DNA of 64,000 nt from Desulfobacteraceae bacterium. Its GTDB lineage: Bacteria > Desulfobacterota > Desulfobacteria > Desulfobacterales > Desulfococcaceae. Positions 9,508 through 17,277 of this stretch are shown piece by piece (the stretch's first letter is position 1; the number at the start of each line of letters is the position of its first letter). The stretch lies in contig JAABRU010000005.1 in NCBI GenBank assembly GCA_011390755.1, positions 25,787 through 89,786 on the forward strand, written 5' to 3'. The notes below the pieces were generated by a model, which was given only the letters and a program-made list of their open reading frames with translations, did no database searches and was not told the DNA's origin. Made by a program: the position numbers and the translations under genes.

Positions 9508-9580
9508 GTCGGGTTAGGCGCTAACCCGACACATCACAGCCCGTAGTGGGAATGTCGGGTTACGCTATCGCTAACCCGAC
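9508..9580. repeat. Two GTCGGGTTA hairpins
   Basis: The first hairpin (9508-9530) has a perfect 10-bp stem (GTCGGGTTAG / CTAACCCGAC) around a 3-base loop. The second (9554-9580) has a GTCGGGTTA-type stem with a longer loop. A diverged relative (TTGGGTTACG ... CGCTAACCCAA) sits at about 34196-34250, so this is a dispersed intergenic family. No terminator-like T-run follows in the direction of the flanking genes. Confidence 0.75.
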
Positions 9581-9597
9581 CTACATGCTGAAAAGAA

Positions 9598-9869
9598 CAT
9601 ACGGCACGCGGGCGCGGGAAAAAGATTCGTGAACATTCGTGAAATTCGTGGCTGCCCCCATACGGCACGCGGACGCGGAAAAAAGATTCGTGAACATTCG
9701 TGAAATTCGTGGCTGCCCCCATACGGCACGCGGGCGCGGAAAAAAGATTCGTGAACATTCGTGAAATTCGTGGCTGCCCACATACGGCACGCGGGCGCGG
9801 AAAAAAGGATTACAATCTTCCGAGGTTGTTATAAACAGATACATACGGCACGCGGGCGCGGAAAAAAGA
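9598..9869. repeat. Five-copy 61-bp tandem repeat
   Basis: The 28-base core beginning CATACGGCACGCGGGCGCGG starts at 9598, 9659, 9720, 9781 and 9842, an exact 61-bp period. The first three 33-base intervals are essentially the same sequence, built of ATTCGTG(A) iterations. The fourth interval is unrelated (starting GATTACAATC) but has the same length. The last core abuts the 3' end of the wHTH gene. Core and ATTCGTG units both recur elsewhere as dispersed sequence (ATTCGTG clusters near 33940-34030 and 51240-51310). Confidence 0.92.
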
Positions 9870-9878
9870 ATATCAGAA

Positions 9879-10424
9879 TTATTCCCGGATAAACTGTTTG
9901 ACAATTTCCGAGCTTTTGGGATTTTTGTTTTTTTCCAGTAATTTACGGATGGAAATAAAACACTCCCGGATAATGGCGGTTTTGGGAGCAGGAGAAAGCA
10001 TCTGCGTTTCTATGGTTTTGATATCTGTCATGATTTCATCCGAGGATTCACAGGAAAGTTTCATCTCCTGCACCTGCTTTTTCAGATAGTGCAGTACTTT
10101 TTTCAGTGAATCCAGACTTTTTTCATCCATCACCGCTTTGTTCCCCAGTTTTGCTTCCTGAGCCCCGGCCGGAAAGACCCCCCGTTTCCGCACTTCGGCA
10201 ACACCTTCCGCGCAGATACCGATGCCGCCGCTGAGTGTCCGTATTTCTGCAAATCCGAAAGACATCAGCGCTTCTGTTGCGCGGGAAGCCTGTTCTTTGT
10301 CCATCCCCAAAGGTCTTCCCACGTCCGACATGGAAACCTGTGCGGACAGGTCGCCTTTTGTGCATTGGAAAAGTTCCAGCAGAAAAGCCCGTTCTTTTTC
10401 ACTGAGTTCATTTTGTATGCTCAT
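9879..10424 (-). CDS. Winged-helix DNA-binding-like protein
   Basis: A 181-residue cytoplasmic protein. Residues about 1-85 read as a winged helix (ERAFLLELFQ ... MSDVGRPLGMDKEQASRATEALMSFGFAEI ... GICAEGVAEV), similar to MarR/HTH-type transcriptional regulators. The C-terminal half is helical and charged (about 95-181) and may dimerise. The start at 10424 is preferred over the longer frame because AAAGGAG lies eight bases upstream and the longer form would run into cbiK. It is 49 bp downstream of cbiK and is the last gene of the secreted-protein/thyX/cbiK run, so it may regulate that operon; this is inference from position only. Confidence 0.7.
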   Translation of the reverse strand: MSIQNELSEKERAFLLELFQCTKGDLSAQVSMSDVGRPLGMDKEQASRATEALMSFGFAEIRTLSGGIGICAEGVAEVRKRGVFPAGAQEAKLGNKAVMDEKSLDSLKKVLHYLKKQVQEMKLSCESSDEIMTDIKTIETQMLSPAPKTAIIRECFISIRKLLEKNKNPKSSEIVKQFIRE

Positions 10425-10473
10425 CACGATACTCCTTTCACAGGCGGAACCGGAACACAGGGGAAATGTCCTT

Positions 10474-11301
10474 TTATTTTTCCCCAATCCCAATCCCTGC
10501 GCTCTGAATCCTGTTTCCTGATTGGCTGCTGCAGGGAATCACATCCAGTGCGTTTTCAATATGCCGGCAGTAAAGTTCCACAATTCCCCGGCAAAATCCC
10601 AATCCCTTTGTCTCCACTTCCACATGAATCCCTTCTTCTTCCAGGGATTTCTGCCAGGAGTCCTCTTTTCCGGTCAGGTCTTCCCGGAAATGCATTCCGG
10701 TCACCAGCATAAAGGGAATGATCCGTACTTTTTTATATCCGGTTTCTTTGATGCAGCGGATAACAGATGCACGGGAGGGATAGCCGTTTTTTTCCACGAC
10801 TCCCACAAAAATCCCCCTGCCCCTGTTTTCCTGAAAAATATGATGCAGGGCCACATAACTGCACCAGCCGGGATGATCTGTCCCATGTCCCACCATCAGC
10901 AGGGCTTCATCCCCCGCATAGGGAAAAGAATCGGTGAATATTTTAACCGTGCTGCAGTAATCCTCCGGTTCGGTCAGCAGGGGAAGTCCCAGGGAGGTGC
11001 GGATACCGCAGCTTTTTACTTCTTCCGTAAGTCGGTAAAATTCGTGTCCGCACATCAGATGCATGGACTGCACCACAGCCCAGGTATGACCTTCTTTTTC
11101 CAGTTTGTTCAGTACCTGGTGCGGGTGCAGCATATTTCTTTGCTCTCTCTGTTTTGTCCAGTCCCTCACCATGCGGGAGGAAAAAGCCCAGTAAAGGGGA
11201 TGCCCGGGGAATCGTTCTTTGCATATCCTGTGGATATAATTATAGGTATTCATGGCCTTTGTGGTGGTTCCGAAGGCGGCCATTACAATGGGGATTTTCA
11301 T
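10474..11301 (-). CDS. cbiK: Sirohydrochlorin cobaltochelatase, CbiK type
   Basis: A 275-residue member of the CbiK class II chelatases, which insert Co2+ (or Fe2+) into sirohydrochlorin for cobalamin or haem/sirohaem synthesis. The N-terminal MAAFGTTTKAMNTYNYI, the WAFSSRMVR segment, the metal-site VGHGT (His about 143) and the LVTGMHFREDL segment carrying the second conserved His match the family. No signal peptide is present, so it is a cytoplasmic form, unlike the periplasmic CbiK of some Desulfovibrio. The ATG overlaps the thyX stop by 4 bp, so the two are translationally coupled. The C-terminus after about residue 260 (SSQSGNRIQSAG) is extra. No other cobalamin genes are visible nearby. 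Confidence 0.9.
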   Translation of the reverse strand: MKIPIVMAAFGTTTKAMNTYNYIHRICKERFPGHPLYWAFSSRMVRDWTKQREQRNMLHPHQVLNKLEKEGHTWAVVQSMHLMCGHEFYRLTEEVKSCGIRTSLGLPLLTEPEDYCSTVKIFTDSFPYAGDEALLMVGHGTDHPGWCSYVALHHIFQENRGRGIFVGVVEKNGYPSRASVIRCIKETGYKKVRIIPFMLVTGMHFREDLTGKEDSWQKSLEEEGIHVEVETKGLGFCRGIVELYCRHIENALDVIPCSSQSGNRIQSAGIGIGEK

Positions 11302-11978
11302 TCCGTCCCCTTTACAGTTCCGGTTTTCTGAAAATCGGAAACTGCGTTTTCATATTTTTCGTACAAATCCTGAAATACCACGGGAATCCGTGCATGGAAA
11401 TCCGCAAGCAGGGGCAGCATGATTTCCCGTATCTGGGGATGGGCCGGTCTGGAGCATCGCAGACTGATGACATGCCGCCATTCCCGCAGGTTGGCTGTCA
11501 TGACAATTTCCGTTTTCAGGCTGTTGGGAAGCACACTGCGGGCTTTTTCCGGTGCGGCCCCTTCCCGAATCAGTTTCATATAGATTTTTTCGGCATATTC
11601 CATGGCCGACAGCCAGTCTTTGTAAGCCTGTGAATCCTCAGTCCAGAAAAAGGGCCGGATGAGCGTGAGCTCATTGCCGAATCTGTCTTTGGCATAATTG
11701 GCATAGCGGGTGGATTCCTGGGAATAGGCCGCCAGGCGGTGGCGCACCAGTTCATGGCTCACTCCCCGGTCACAGATAAAACGGACCGTGATATTCATAT
11801 GTTCAATTACACTGTGATGACCGGATTTGATAATTCCTTTCACAAAACCCGCTGCTGAATCCGGGGTAATCCGATCCTCGCTTTTATAGCATGTGCGGCC
11901 CGCGGCCTCTGTATTTTTCAGAATGCTTTCACCGTCCGGCATAAACAGAATTTCATGGGACGGGGGGATGATTTTCAT
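11298..11978 (-). CDS. thyX: FAD-dependent thymidylate synthase
   Basis: A 226-residue ThyX, which methylates dUMP to dTMP using methylene-tetrahydrofolate with FAD/NADPH. The diagnostic RHRxxxxxQxSxR signature is at about residues 78-90 (RHRLAAYSQESTRY). The GHHSVIEHMNITVRF segment around residue 52-66 and the C-terminal LREWRHVISLRCSRPAHPQIR are also family-typical. It is encoded 12 bp after the small secreted-protein gene and overlaps cbiK by 4 bp. The pairing with a deoxynucleotide N-hydrolase-like gene elsewhere in this window (54502) touches the same dNTP pool, but the two are unlinked. Confidence 0.96.
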   Translation of the reverse strand: MKIIPPSHEILFMPDGESILKNTEAAGRTCYKSEDRITPDSAAGFVKGIIKSGHHSVIEHMNITVRFICDRGVSHELVRHRLAAYSQESTRYANYAKDRFGNELTLIRPFFWTEDSQAYKDWLSAMEYAEKIYMKLIREGAAPEKARSVLPNSLKTEIVMTANLREWRHVISLRCSRPAHPQIREIMLPLLADFHARIPVVFQDLYEKYENAVSDFQKTGTVKGTE

Positions 11979-11990
11979 GTGTTATCTCCT

Positions 11991-12389
11991 TTATTTTTTG
12001 CAGTCTGCAGTAACTTTTGTAATTTCCCATTCCATATCTTCACTTTTATTGACTTTTCCTTTTACCACTTTTTTTTCTGCGCGGATGGTGCGGGAAGCGG
12101 AACCTCCGGCATCTTTTACAACTTCGGATATTTTTTTGCTTTTCCCCTCTTCATTTTCCAGCGTAAAAGTGATTTTCAGACGATCGCATACCGGGCCGTA
12201 ACTGACTCTGCCCCGTATTCTGATTTTGCCGTCTTTCTGCTGTACGGAAACATCAATGATATAACCCTCAACTTCAAATTCTTCCATATTTATCTTTCCG
12301 GCCATTGCCGCAGCAGGGGAAAAGATATATCCGCAGACAATACAGAAAAGCAGGGGAAAAACAAGAAAACAGGAATAATCACGTTTCAT
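11991..12389 (-). CDS. Secreted hypothetical protein
   Basis: A 132-residue protein with a Sec signal peptide (Lys/Arg start, hydrophobic FLVFPLLFCIVCGYIF, cleavage likely near AMA-G at about residue 31), so the mature ~100-residue form should be periplasmic or exported. The mature part is beta-rich in appearance (EEFEVEGYIIDVSVQQ ... IRIRGRVSYG ... LKITFTLENEEG), with two cysteines (in PVC and near the end), which could form a disulfide. GGGAGG lies just before the ATG at 12389. First gene of the thyX/cbiK operon, 12 bp from thyX; no family recognised. Confidence 0.78.
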   Translation of the reverse strand: MKRDYSCFLVFPLLFCIVCGYIFSPAAAMAGKINMEEFEVEGYIIDVSVQQKDGKIRIRGRVSYGPVCDRLKITFTLENEEGKSKKISEVVKDAGGSASRTIRAEKKVVKGKVNKSEDMEWEITKVTADCKK

Positions 12390-12870
12390 AATATACCTCC
12401 CTATGTATATATTTTATGTAAAATCATCCGCTAAAAAGTAGGGATTTCAAAATCTGCCTCATTCCGGCCAAAGTCTGACTCCGCTAATTTCAGGATGTTC
12501 CGGACTCCGGCTTTGGCAGGAGTGACGGAGTTTTTTACTTTTTACGGGACTGTCCTGTAAAAAAAAATTTCCGATGGTTCCGAAATTTCTGAAATCTGTA
12601 CGGAAGAATTCATGATTGACTGCATAATTTTTGTACCTGCAAAATATTTATTCTGTGCCGAACCGCCTTCCGTCAGTATAAGCAACTGATTTTTCAATGT
12701 CGGAGCTTCGGTTCTGATACTTATCACAGGTTCTTGCGCAGGATGTGATTTTTATGCAAAACGATTATTAACAAATCTGCCATGTAAATCAATCCCTCTT
12801 TTTCGGAAACTCAGTAGATCGGAAAGTTTCCGGAGGAGTGCAAAACTTTCACAACCTGCCTTATTTCTTT

Positions 12871-13262
12871 TGTATTGAGTATTACCGGAGGATAACCTGA
12901 ATCCGCAGTCCGCACGCGGATCAATTCTGTTTTGCCGAAATTATACCAGGCGGACCGGAAATGCAAGTTTTTATCATCTTCTGCTGATTTTTCAGTATTA
13001 TATATTTTTTCAAAAACCCAAATCCCGAATTTCTGCCCGCCCTCCTTTTCTGACTGTGCTACTGCTCTGCCAACTCTGAAATTACGGATTAAAAAACCGG
13101 TTTTTCCAAAAAATCCGTTTTTTCAGCGGAACCGGAGTCACAGATTCAAAATTGACAATGCATTACTCTGCCGCCAGAATGACTGAGGATTCATGATTTG
13201 TGTTTGTAAGGGATTTTTCAGGCCGGAAAGAAGTCAGCATATTTTTCATTCCCGAAGCATCC
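12871..13262. repeat. Leader duplicate L1
   Basis: This sequence matches 15091-15380 (L2) and 51678-51966 (L3), starting at TGTATTGAGTAT and ending at CATTCCCGAAGCA. Here the response-regulator gene that should follow is missing: the start ATG has become ATA and the homology stops exactly where the 3' end of the nuclease gene begins (13263). L1 is also interrupted by a ~100-bp element at 13064-13164 that is absent from L2 and L3. Confidence 0.85.
13064..13164. mobile_element. Small MITE-like insertion (E1) in leader L1
   Basis: Compared with L2 and L3, which read TGCTACTCTGCC, L1 reads TGCTACT then about 101 extra bases and again ACTCTGCC, with ACT flanking both ends. The inserted DNA begins GCTCTGCCAACTCTGA and ends near ATTGACA, and has internal palindromic AAAACCGG-type stems. 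Its start and length match the element at 60607-60706. It has no coding capacity. Confidence 0.7.
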
Positions 13263-13266
13263 TCCC

Positions 13267-14934
13267 TTATCCCTGTCTCACCCACAGTTCCCTGCCCTGA
13301 AAGGCAATGGCCAGTTTCAGTATTTTATTCACTCCCGCGGCCTGCAGTTCCGTTGCATATTTCTTTTCCTCCATCTGCCGAACCGCTTTTTCCAGGGTCT
13401 GTTCCGGTGTCTCTTTTTTCCGCTCATTCACTTTTTTGAATTCCATGACAATTCCGTACCGGGACCGGTCACGGGGCAGGAGCATCACATCATATCTGCC
13501 CAGCCCGGACTCCCGGTTGCTGCGGATATCATATTCCCCCTCCAGCCAGACCAGAAGGCCCAGCACAAAGGCGTGATAGAATTTTTCCGGTTCCGGGCCT
13601 CCGGTATCATGCACACTCAGCACCCTTTCCACTGTATCGGCCAGGTAAAATTCAAATGTCTCGGCATCCCCCTGTTTCAGTGCACTGAGCATGTTTTCAA
13701 TTCTGGCGGATTCCGTCTTTACCGAAAACCATCTTTTTACCATTTCCCGGTACATGACATGCACTTCCCGGTTGGGTATTTTCAGTTCCCATTTTTCATA
13801 GTCAATCTGCCTTTCCGCTTTCAGATAGCCGCTGAAGAGCAGGAAACTCCAGAGCAGATCATCCCTTTTTTCCAAATCCCTTATCACAATGCTTTCATAC
13901 ACGGGTTTGCAGATGGCATGCCCTTCCAGCAGCAGCCCGATTTCCTCCCGCAGTTCCCTGCCGCCCTGTGTGGCCAGCCGGTCAATCATCCCGGTTCCGC
14001 CGGTATTGACCCAGTAGGGTTCGGGAACTTCGGGACGGGTATCCGTATAATTCAGCACAGACCAGGGGTTGTATATCACGGTTCCTCCGAAAAGATAACC
14101 GTTGTACCAGCGGGAAATACATTCATAATGATCCGGGATGGCGTAGTAATCCAGAAGGGTATCCACTTCCTCCTCCGTGAAACCGAATGATGCGGCGAAC
14201 TGTCTGTCCAGAATGCTGTAAACCCGCAGATTGTTCAGATCGGAGAACACCGATTCTTTGGCAATGCGAAGAATGCCGGTAATCACGCCTTTGAACAGGT
14301 GGGAATTGTCTTTCAGACCGCCTCCGAGGAAATTCCGCATGAAGGAGATGATTTCCCCGTAATACCCGTTTTCCAGGGCCGCATGAACCGGGGTGTCATA
14401 TTCATCAATCAGAATCACGGTCTGCGCTTCGCTGGAGCGGAAGAGAAAGGAACTCAGGTAGCGGAGTGCATCCGTGCATTCCCTCAGATTTCCCTTTCCG
14501 TCCGACATGGTGCGGAAATATTTTATTTCCGCTTCCGACAGATGCTCCGGTTTCAGCATCTGTTCATGACGGAAAAATTCATCCCGCAGAAGATGCTGTA
14601 TTCCCCTGAGCATTGCATCCCATGATCTGTCTTTCAGGTCTTTGAAGGTCAGATATATTACCGGGTATTTCCCCTGATGCTGCCGGAATGTTTCTGTCCG
14701 GGAGATAAGGGTATCCCTGAAAAGAGAACTTCTGTCTTCCTCATTTATTTCAAAAAAATACCGCAGCATACTCAGGTTCAGGGTTTTGCCGAAACGCCGG
14801 GGGCGGGGAAAAAGCAGCACTTTGGCCGATAAATTTATTACATCCTCTGCCAATAGCGTTTTATCCACATAACAGAAATTCCCTTCCCTCACTTCTTTGA
14901 AATCGGACTGACCGATGGGTATCTGTTTTTTCAT
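13267..14934 (-). CDS. AAA-ATPase-like / PD-(D/E)XK nuclease protein (DUF1703 group)
   Basis: A 555-residue protein. The N-terminal AAA-ATPase_like domain (about 1-290) starts IPIGQSDFKEVREGN and has the Arg-rich RPRRFGKTLNLSML (a P-loop variant with GKT about residue 50) and the Walker B-like ILIDEYDTP near 180. The C-terminal PDDEXK_9 nuclease-like domain (about 440-545) shows GRYDVML followed by the EFK catalytic pair (VMEFKKV). Such proteins are very abundant in Bacteroidetes and Desulfobacterota and are suspected of mobile-element or defence-like roles, but function is not established. It lies divergently from the response regulator at 15357 and its N-terminus is virtually identical to the pseudogene at 51520. 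Confidence 0.9.
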   Translation of the reverse strand: MKKQIPIGQSDFKEVREGNFCYVDKTLLAEDVINLSAKVLLFPRPRRFGKTLNLSMLRYFFEINEEDRSSLFRDTLISRTETFRQHQGKYPVIYLTFKDLKDRSWDAMLRGIQHLLRDEFFRHEQMLKPEHLSEAEIKYFRTMSDGKGNLRECTDALRYLSSFLFRSSEAQTVILIDEYDTPVHAALENGYYGEIISFMRNFLGGGLKDNSHLFKGVITGILRIAKESVFSDLNNLRVYSILDRQFAASFGFTEEEVDTLLDYYAIPDHYECISRWYNGYLFGGTVIYNPWSVLNYTDTRPEVPEPYWVNTGGTGMIDRLATQGGRELREEIGLLLEGHAICKPVYESIVIRDLEKRDDLLWSFLLFSGYLKAERQIDYEKWELKIPNREVHVMYREMVKRWFSVKTESARIENMLSALKQGDAETFEFYLADTVERVLSVHDTGGPEPEKFYHAFVLGLLVWLEGEYDIRSNRESGLGRYDVMLLPRDRSRYGIVMEFKKVNERKKETPEQTLEKAVRQMEEKKYATELQAAGVNKILKLAIAFQGRELWVRQG

Positions 14935-15356
14935 TGTTTTTTTATCCTTTTCCGTCTCACTGTCCGAACCGCAGATTCACGCAGATTGCCGGATACCGCA
15001 GATTTTGGGATGATATGCCGTATATCATTTCCGGATATACGGGTTGGGCGGAAACCGGTCAGAAAACTGATATCTCCATAACTGATCTTCTGTATTGAGT
15101 ATTTCCGGAGGATATCCTGAATACGCAGTCCGCACACGGATCAATTCTGTTTTTCTGAAATTATACCAGGCGGACCGGAAAAGCAAGTTTTTATCATCTT
15201 CTGCTGATTTTTCAGTATGATATTCTTTTTTTCAGAAGGTCGGTTCCCGAATTTCTGCCCAGCCCCTTTTTTGGGCTGTGCTACTCTGCCGTCAGAATGA
15301 CTGAGGATTCATGATTTGTGTCTGTAAGGGATTTTTCAGACCGGAAAGGAGCCATC
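14935..15356. promoter_or_regulatory. Divergent leader L2 between nuclease and response regulator
   Basis: About 420 bases separate two divergently transcribed genes and must contain both promoters. The segment is highly conserved at 51521-51943, including AT-rich stretches (TTCAGTATGATATTCTTTTTTTCAG) and the AAAGGAG ribosome-binding site before ATG 15357. Conservation over non-coding DNA could reflect recent duplication as easily as regulatory function. Confidence 0.55.
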
Positions 15357-15824
15357 ATGTTTTTCATTCCCGAAGCATTGGGTAGCGTAGCCAAAACGAA
15401 CAGAGGAAAAAAGATGAATATCCGCATTTATATTTTTGAAGACAACGACCAGGTACGCCTGTGGTTGGAAGAAATCCTGGGGATGTACGGTTACAAAGTG
15501 CAGGCATTTTCCCATCCTTCCCCGGGGATTATCCGGGAAATGAATACCCGGAAAAATCCCGGACAGACCGATATTGTCATCACGGATATGGATATGCCGG
15601 AAATGAGCGGAAGCGAACTGACACAGAAACTCATTTCCGCCGGATTTGATGAAAAGAATATTGCCATCATTTCCGGATACTGGACAGCGGAAAACACATC
15701 CGAAGCAGAAAAAGCCGGGGTGAAAATGTTCCGCAAGCCTTTTTCCATCCGGGAACTGCTGGTATGGGTGGAAGAGCGGAAATGCGGGACGGAGAATCAG
15801 TGTCTGGTGGTGGATATATCTTAA
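15357..15824 (+). CDS. Stand-alone response-regulator receiver protein
   Basis: A 155-residue receiver-only protein. The REC fold runs from about residue 22: acidic pair E28/D29 (IFEDND), phosphoacceptor D77 (VITDMDMPEMSG), switch Ser S106 (IISGYW) and K127 (FRKPFS). There is no output domain, so it resembles CheY/Spo0F-type phosphorelay intermediates. Two starts are plausible: ATG 15357 with AAAGGAG six bases upstream, adding a 19-residue leader (MFFIPEALGSVAKTNRGKK), and ATG 15414 with AGAGGA, at the REC start. Both are preserved in the second copy (51944/52001), so I keep the longer form. The orphan sensor kinase at 5759 is a possible but unproven partner. Confidence 0.88.
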   Translation: MFFIPEALGSVAKTNRGKKMNIRIYIFEDNDQVRLWLEEILGMYGYKVQAFSHPSPGIIREMNTRKNPGQTDIVITDMDMPEMSGSELTQKLISAGFDEKNIAIISGYWTAENTSEAEKAGVKMFRKPFSIRELLVWVEERKCGTENQCLVVDIS

Positions 15825-16038
15825 TAAGATAAGGTCAAATTTTCATTTGAAATATAAATGAAAAATATCGTCAATATTTTTTATCATTTAAAATTAAAGT
15901 ATTATACCATAAAACACCTGTCGGACAGGACGTTTTTCCCCATTTCTGCCCAGACGGTATTTTGGGGTGTGGTAGAAGGCAGTCAAACTTGCGTTCAGGT
16001 GCAAAAACAACGTGAATCAAACAGAAAGGAGAAACAAA

Positions 16039-16233
16039 ATGGGTCTGGCATGGGATGAAACAATGGCAAAAACCATCAGTGACAAATGCACTCGCTGCGG
16101 GAAACCGGTATCAGACAAATCAAAAGCATATCACGCCACAAAACTGTGGTGCGGGACATGTCGCATTTACTTCTGTACAGGCTGCGCTCCGAGAAAAAGA
16201 TACTGTCCCCAGTGCGGAAAGGACTGTCACTGA
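16039..16233 (+). CDS. Small zinc-ribbon-like protein
   Basis: A 64-residue protein with eight or more cysteines in CxxC pairs: CTRC, CGTC, CTGC and the terminal CPQCGKDC, plus His residues, predicting one or two zinc ribbons/knuckles. No signal peptide. The ATG at 16039 is preferred because AAAGGAG lies seven bases upstream; the open frame continues upstream but without support. Small zinc-ribbon proteins often act as adaptors or nucleic-acid binding; the role here is unknown. It is the first of a series of small plus-strand genes leading to the surface-protein cluster. Confidence 0.72.
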   Translation: MGLAWDETMAKTISDKCTRCGKPVSDKSKAYHATKLWCGTCRIYFCTGCAPRKRYCPQCGKDCH

Positions 16234-16338
16234 AAAATCAGAGCCGCGACCGTCAGGGAGCGGCTCCTGCTGATTCAATTAACGTATTTGGAAATCCCGA
16301 AAAGACGGGTTGATAAAGCAGCACAGGAAAACAGATCA

Positions 16339-16420
16339 GCCCCAAAGGGGCGGATTGATAAAGCCCAGGGTGAAGCCCTGGGAAAAAAATTACCCCAAAA
16401 TATTTCAGCCCTGAAAGGGC
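16339..16420. repeat. Three short hairpins in tandem
   Basis: Three stems occur in 82 bases: GCCCC/GGGGC at 16339-16351, CCCAGGG/CCCTGGG at 16364-16382 and GCCC/GGGC at 16408-16420, each embedded in related text (AAAGGGGC, GAAGCCCTGGG, CTGAAAGGGC). They look like a compound dispersed repeat. They sit between the zinc-ribbon gene and the next ATG at 16449 and could influence readthrough. Confidence 0.65.
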
Positions 16421-16448
16421 GTATTACTTCCAAAAACAAGGAGAAAAA

Positions 16449-16970
16449 ATGAAAAAGACTGTTTCAGTTATTGTAATGGCAATATCTGTTTTTGCTCTTT
16501 CTTCCGGTGCATGGGCAGTGACAGACAAAATGAGAGAAACAGCAAACAAGGCAACAGACTGTTTTGACCGGCAGGATTATGACTGTGCCAGAAAAGGTTA
16601 TGAATCCCTGTTGAAAATGAAAATGGGCAAAGAGCAGACGATTTCAGTCAAAAAAATGCTGCGAAGCACTTATTTTGATCTGGTGAAAAAGGATACGGAA
16701 AACGAACGCTACCCAAAGTCTGTTGAAACATACTGCATCAAAGGTATCCGGATGGGAGATGAACTGAAAATGGATTACGATGAGGAGGATGTGGCATTTC
16801 ATGTATGGCTTACCCTCTATTATTTCCACAATGGCAAAAAAGCTGAAACCCAAAAATATATCGGCAAACTCAAAACAATGAAGGACAGTATAAAAGGAGG
16901 CTCAGCAGTGGATGAAGCCAAAAGAAACTGGATTGGTCAGGTGGTTTCGGCACTGGAAAGCCGGATATGA
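16449..16970 (+). CDS. Secreted TPR-like hypothetical protein
   Basis: A 173-residue protein with a Sec signal peptide (MKKTVSVIVMAISVFALSSGAWA, cleavage after about residue 23), so it is probably periplasmic. The mature part is all-helical, with paired helices (KATDCFDRQDYDCARKGYESLL, FHVWLTLYYFHNGKKAETQKYI) spaced like TPR repeats, suggesting a scaffold role. AAGGAG precedes the ATG. It lies upstream of four other small envelope genes in the same direction; no specific family recognised. Confidence 0.78.
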   Translation: MKKTVSVIVMAISVFALSSGAWAVTDKMRETANKATDCFDRQDYDCARKGYESLLKMKMGKEQTISVKKMLRSTYFDLVKKDTENERYPKSVETYCIKGIRMGDELKMDYDEEDVAFHVWLTLYYFHNGKKAETQKYIGKLKTMKDSIKGGSAVDEAKRNWIGQVVSALESRI

Positions 16971-17036
16971 TTCAGGACATTCAGATGTTCTGAATCTGTT
17001 ATGGATAATAATCAGTCATAAAAAAGGGAGGTTAAA

Positions 17037-17261
17037 ATGGTCAGTGTTCAGGTTGTCAGGCAAAGTTCCGGGAAACCGGCTGAAGGAAAGAAAGTGATGC
17101 TCAGTTTTGACGGACTTTCACGGGGCGTAACCGGTCATGAATACACCAACCGGAACGGAGAAGCCCATTTTGACGCGAATCCGGGAAGCGGAAAGGTAAT
17201 TGTGGACGGGAGTACGGTTTATAATGGCAGGATTGCGGGGAGGGTTGTTGTTTATGTGTAA
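17037..17261 (+). CDS. Small carboxypeptidase-regulatory-like beta protein
   Basis: A 74-residue protein whose pattern (VQVVRQSSGKPAEGKKVMLSF ... TNRNGEAHFDANPGSGKVIVDG) is that of a single CarboxypepD_reg / transthyretin-like beta-sandwich domain: a ligand-like small module with a conserved NG-turn. No signal peptide is seen, which is unusual for this fold, so it may be intracellular or secreted by a non-Sec route. GGGAGG precedes the ATG by seven bases. The following secreted-protein gene begins 16 bp later. Confidence 0.7.
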   Translation: MVSVQVVRQSSGKPAEGKKVMLSFDGLSRGVTGHEYTNRNGEAHFDANPGSGKVIVDGSTVYNGRIAGRVVVYV

Positions 17262-17277
17262 TTTCGGAGGTGAAAAT

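Larger units (their letters stand above)
9347..9878 (-). other. Intergenic region rich in repeats
   Basis: No convincing gene lies between the wHTH gene's end and the histidine-kinase start. The stretch holds two hairpins of a GTCGGGTTA/TAACCCGAC family (9508-9530 and 9554-9580) and five 61-bp units (see separate entry). Open frames across it on the minus strand are translations of the tandem repeat and have no independent support. Confidence 0.8.
12390..13266 (-). other. Gene-free region with duplicated leader and repeats
   Basis: About 880 bases hold no convincing gene. From the left there are a CCGTCACTCC/GCCGGAGT-type repeat around 12465-12535, a short palindrome near 12541-12566, a half copy of the CAGTAGATCGGAAAGTTTCC element at 12813-12835, and then from 12871 a copy of the leader that also precedes both response-regulator genes (separate entry). 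Short open frames here lack ribosome-binding sites or family resemblance. Confidence 0.75.

Noticed and set aside
9598..9869. CRISPR array
   Set aside because: Although core and interval are 28 and 33 bases with an exact period, three of four intervals are the same sequence and no cas gene is visible, so it is a tandem repeat.
9534..9904. Minus-strand coding sequence in the 61-bp repeats
   Set aside because: The translations repeat MFTNLFSAPACRMG-like blocks in all three frames, typical of a non-coding tandem repeat.
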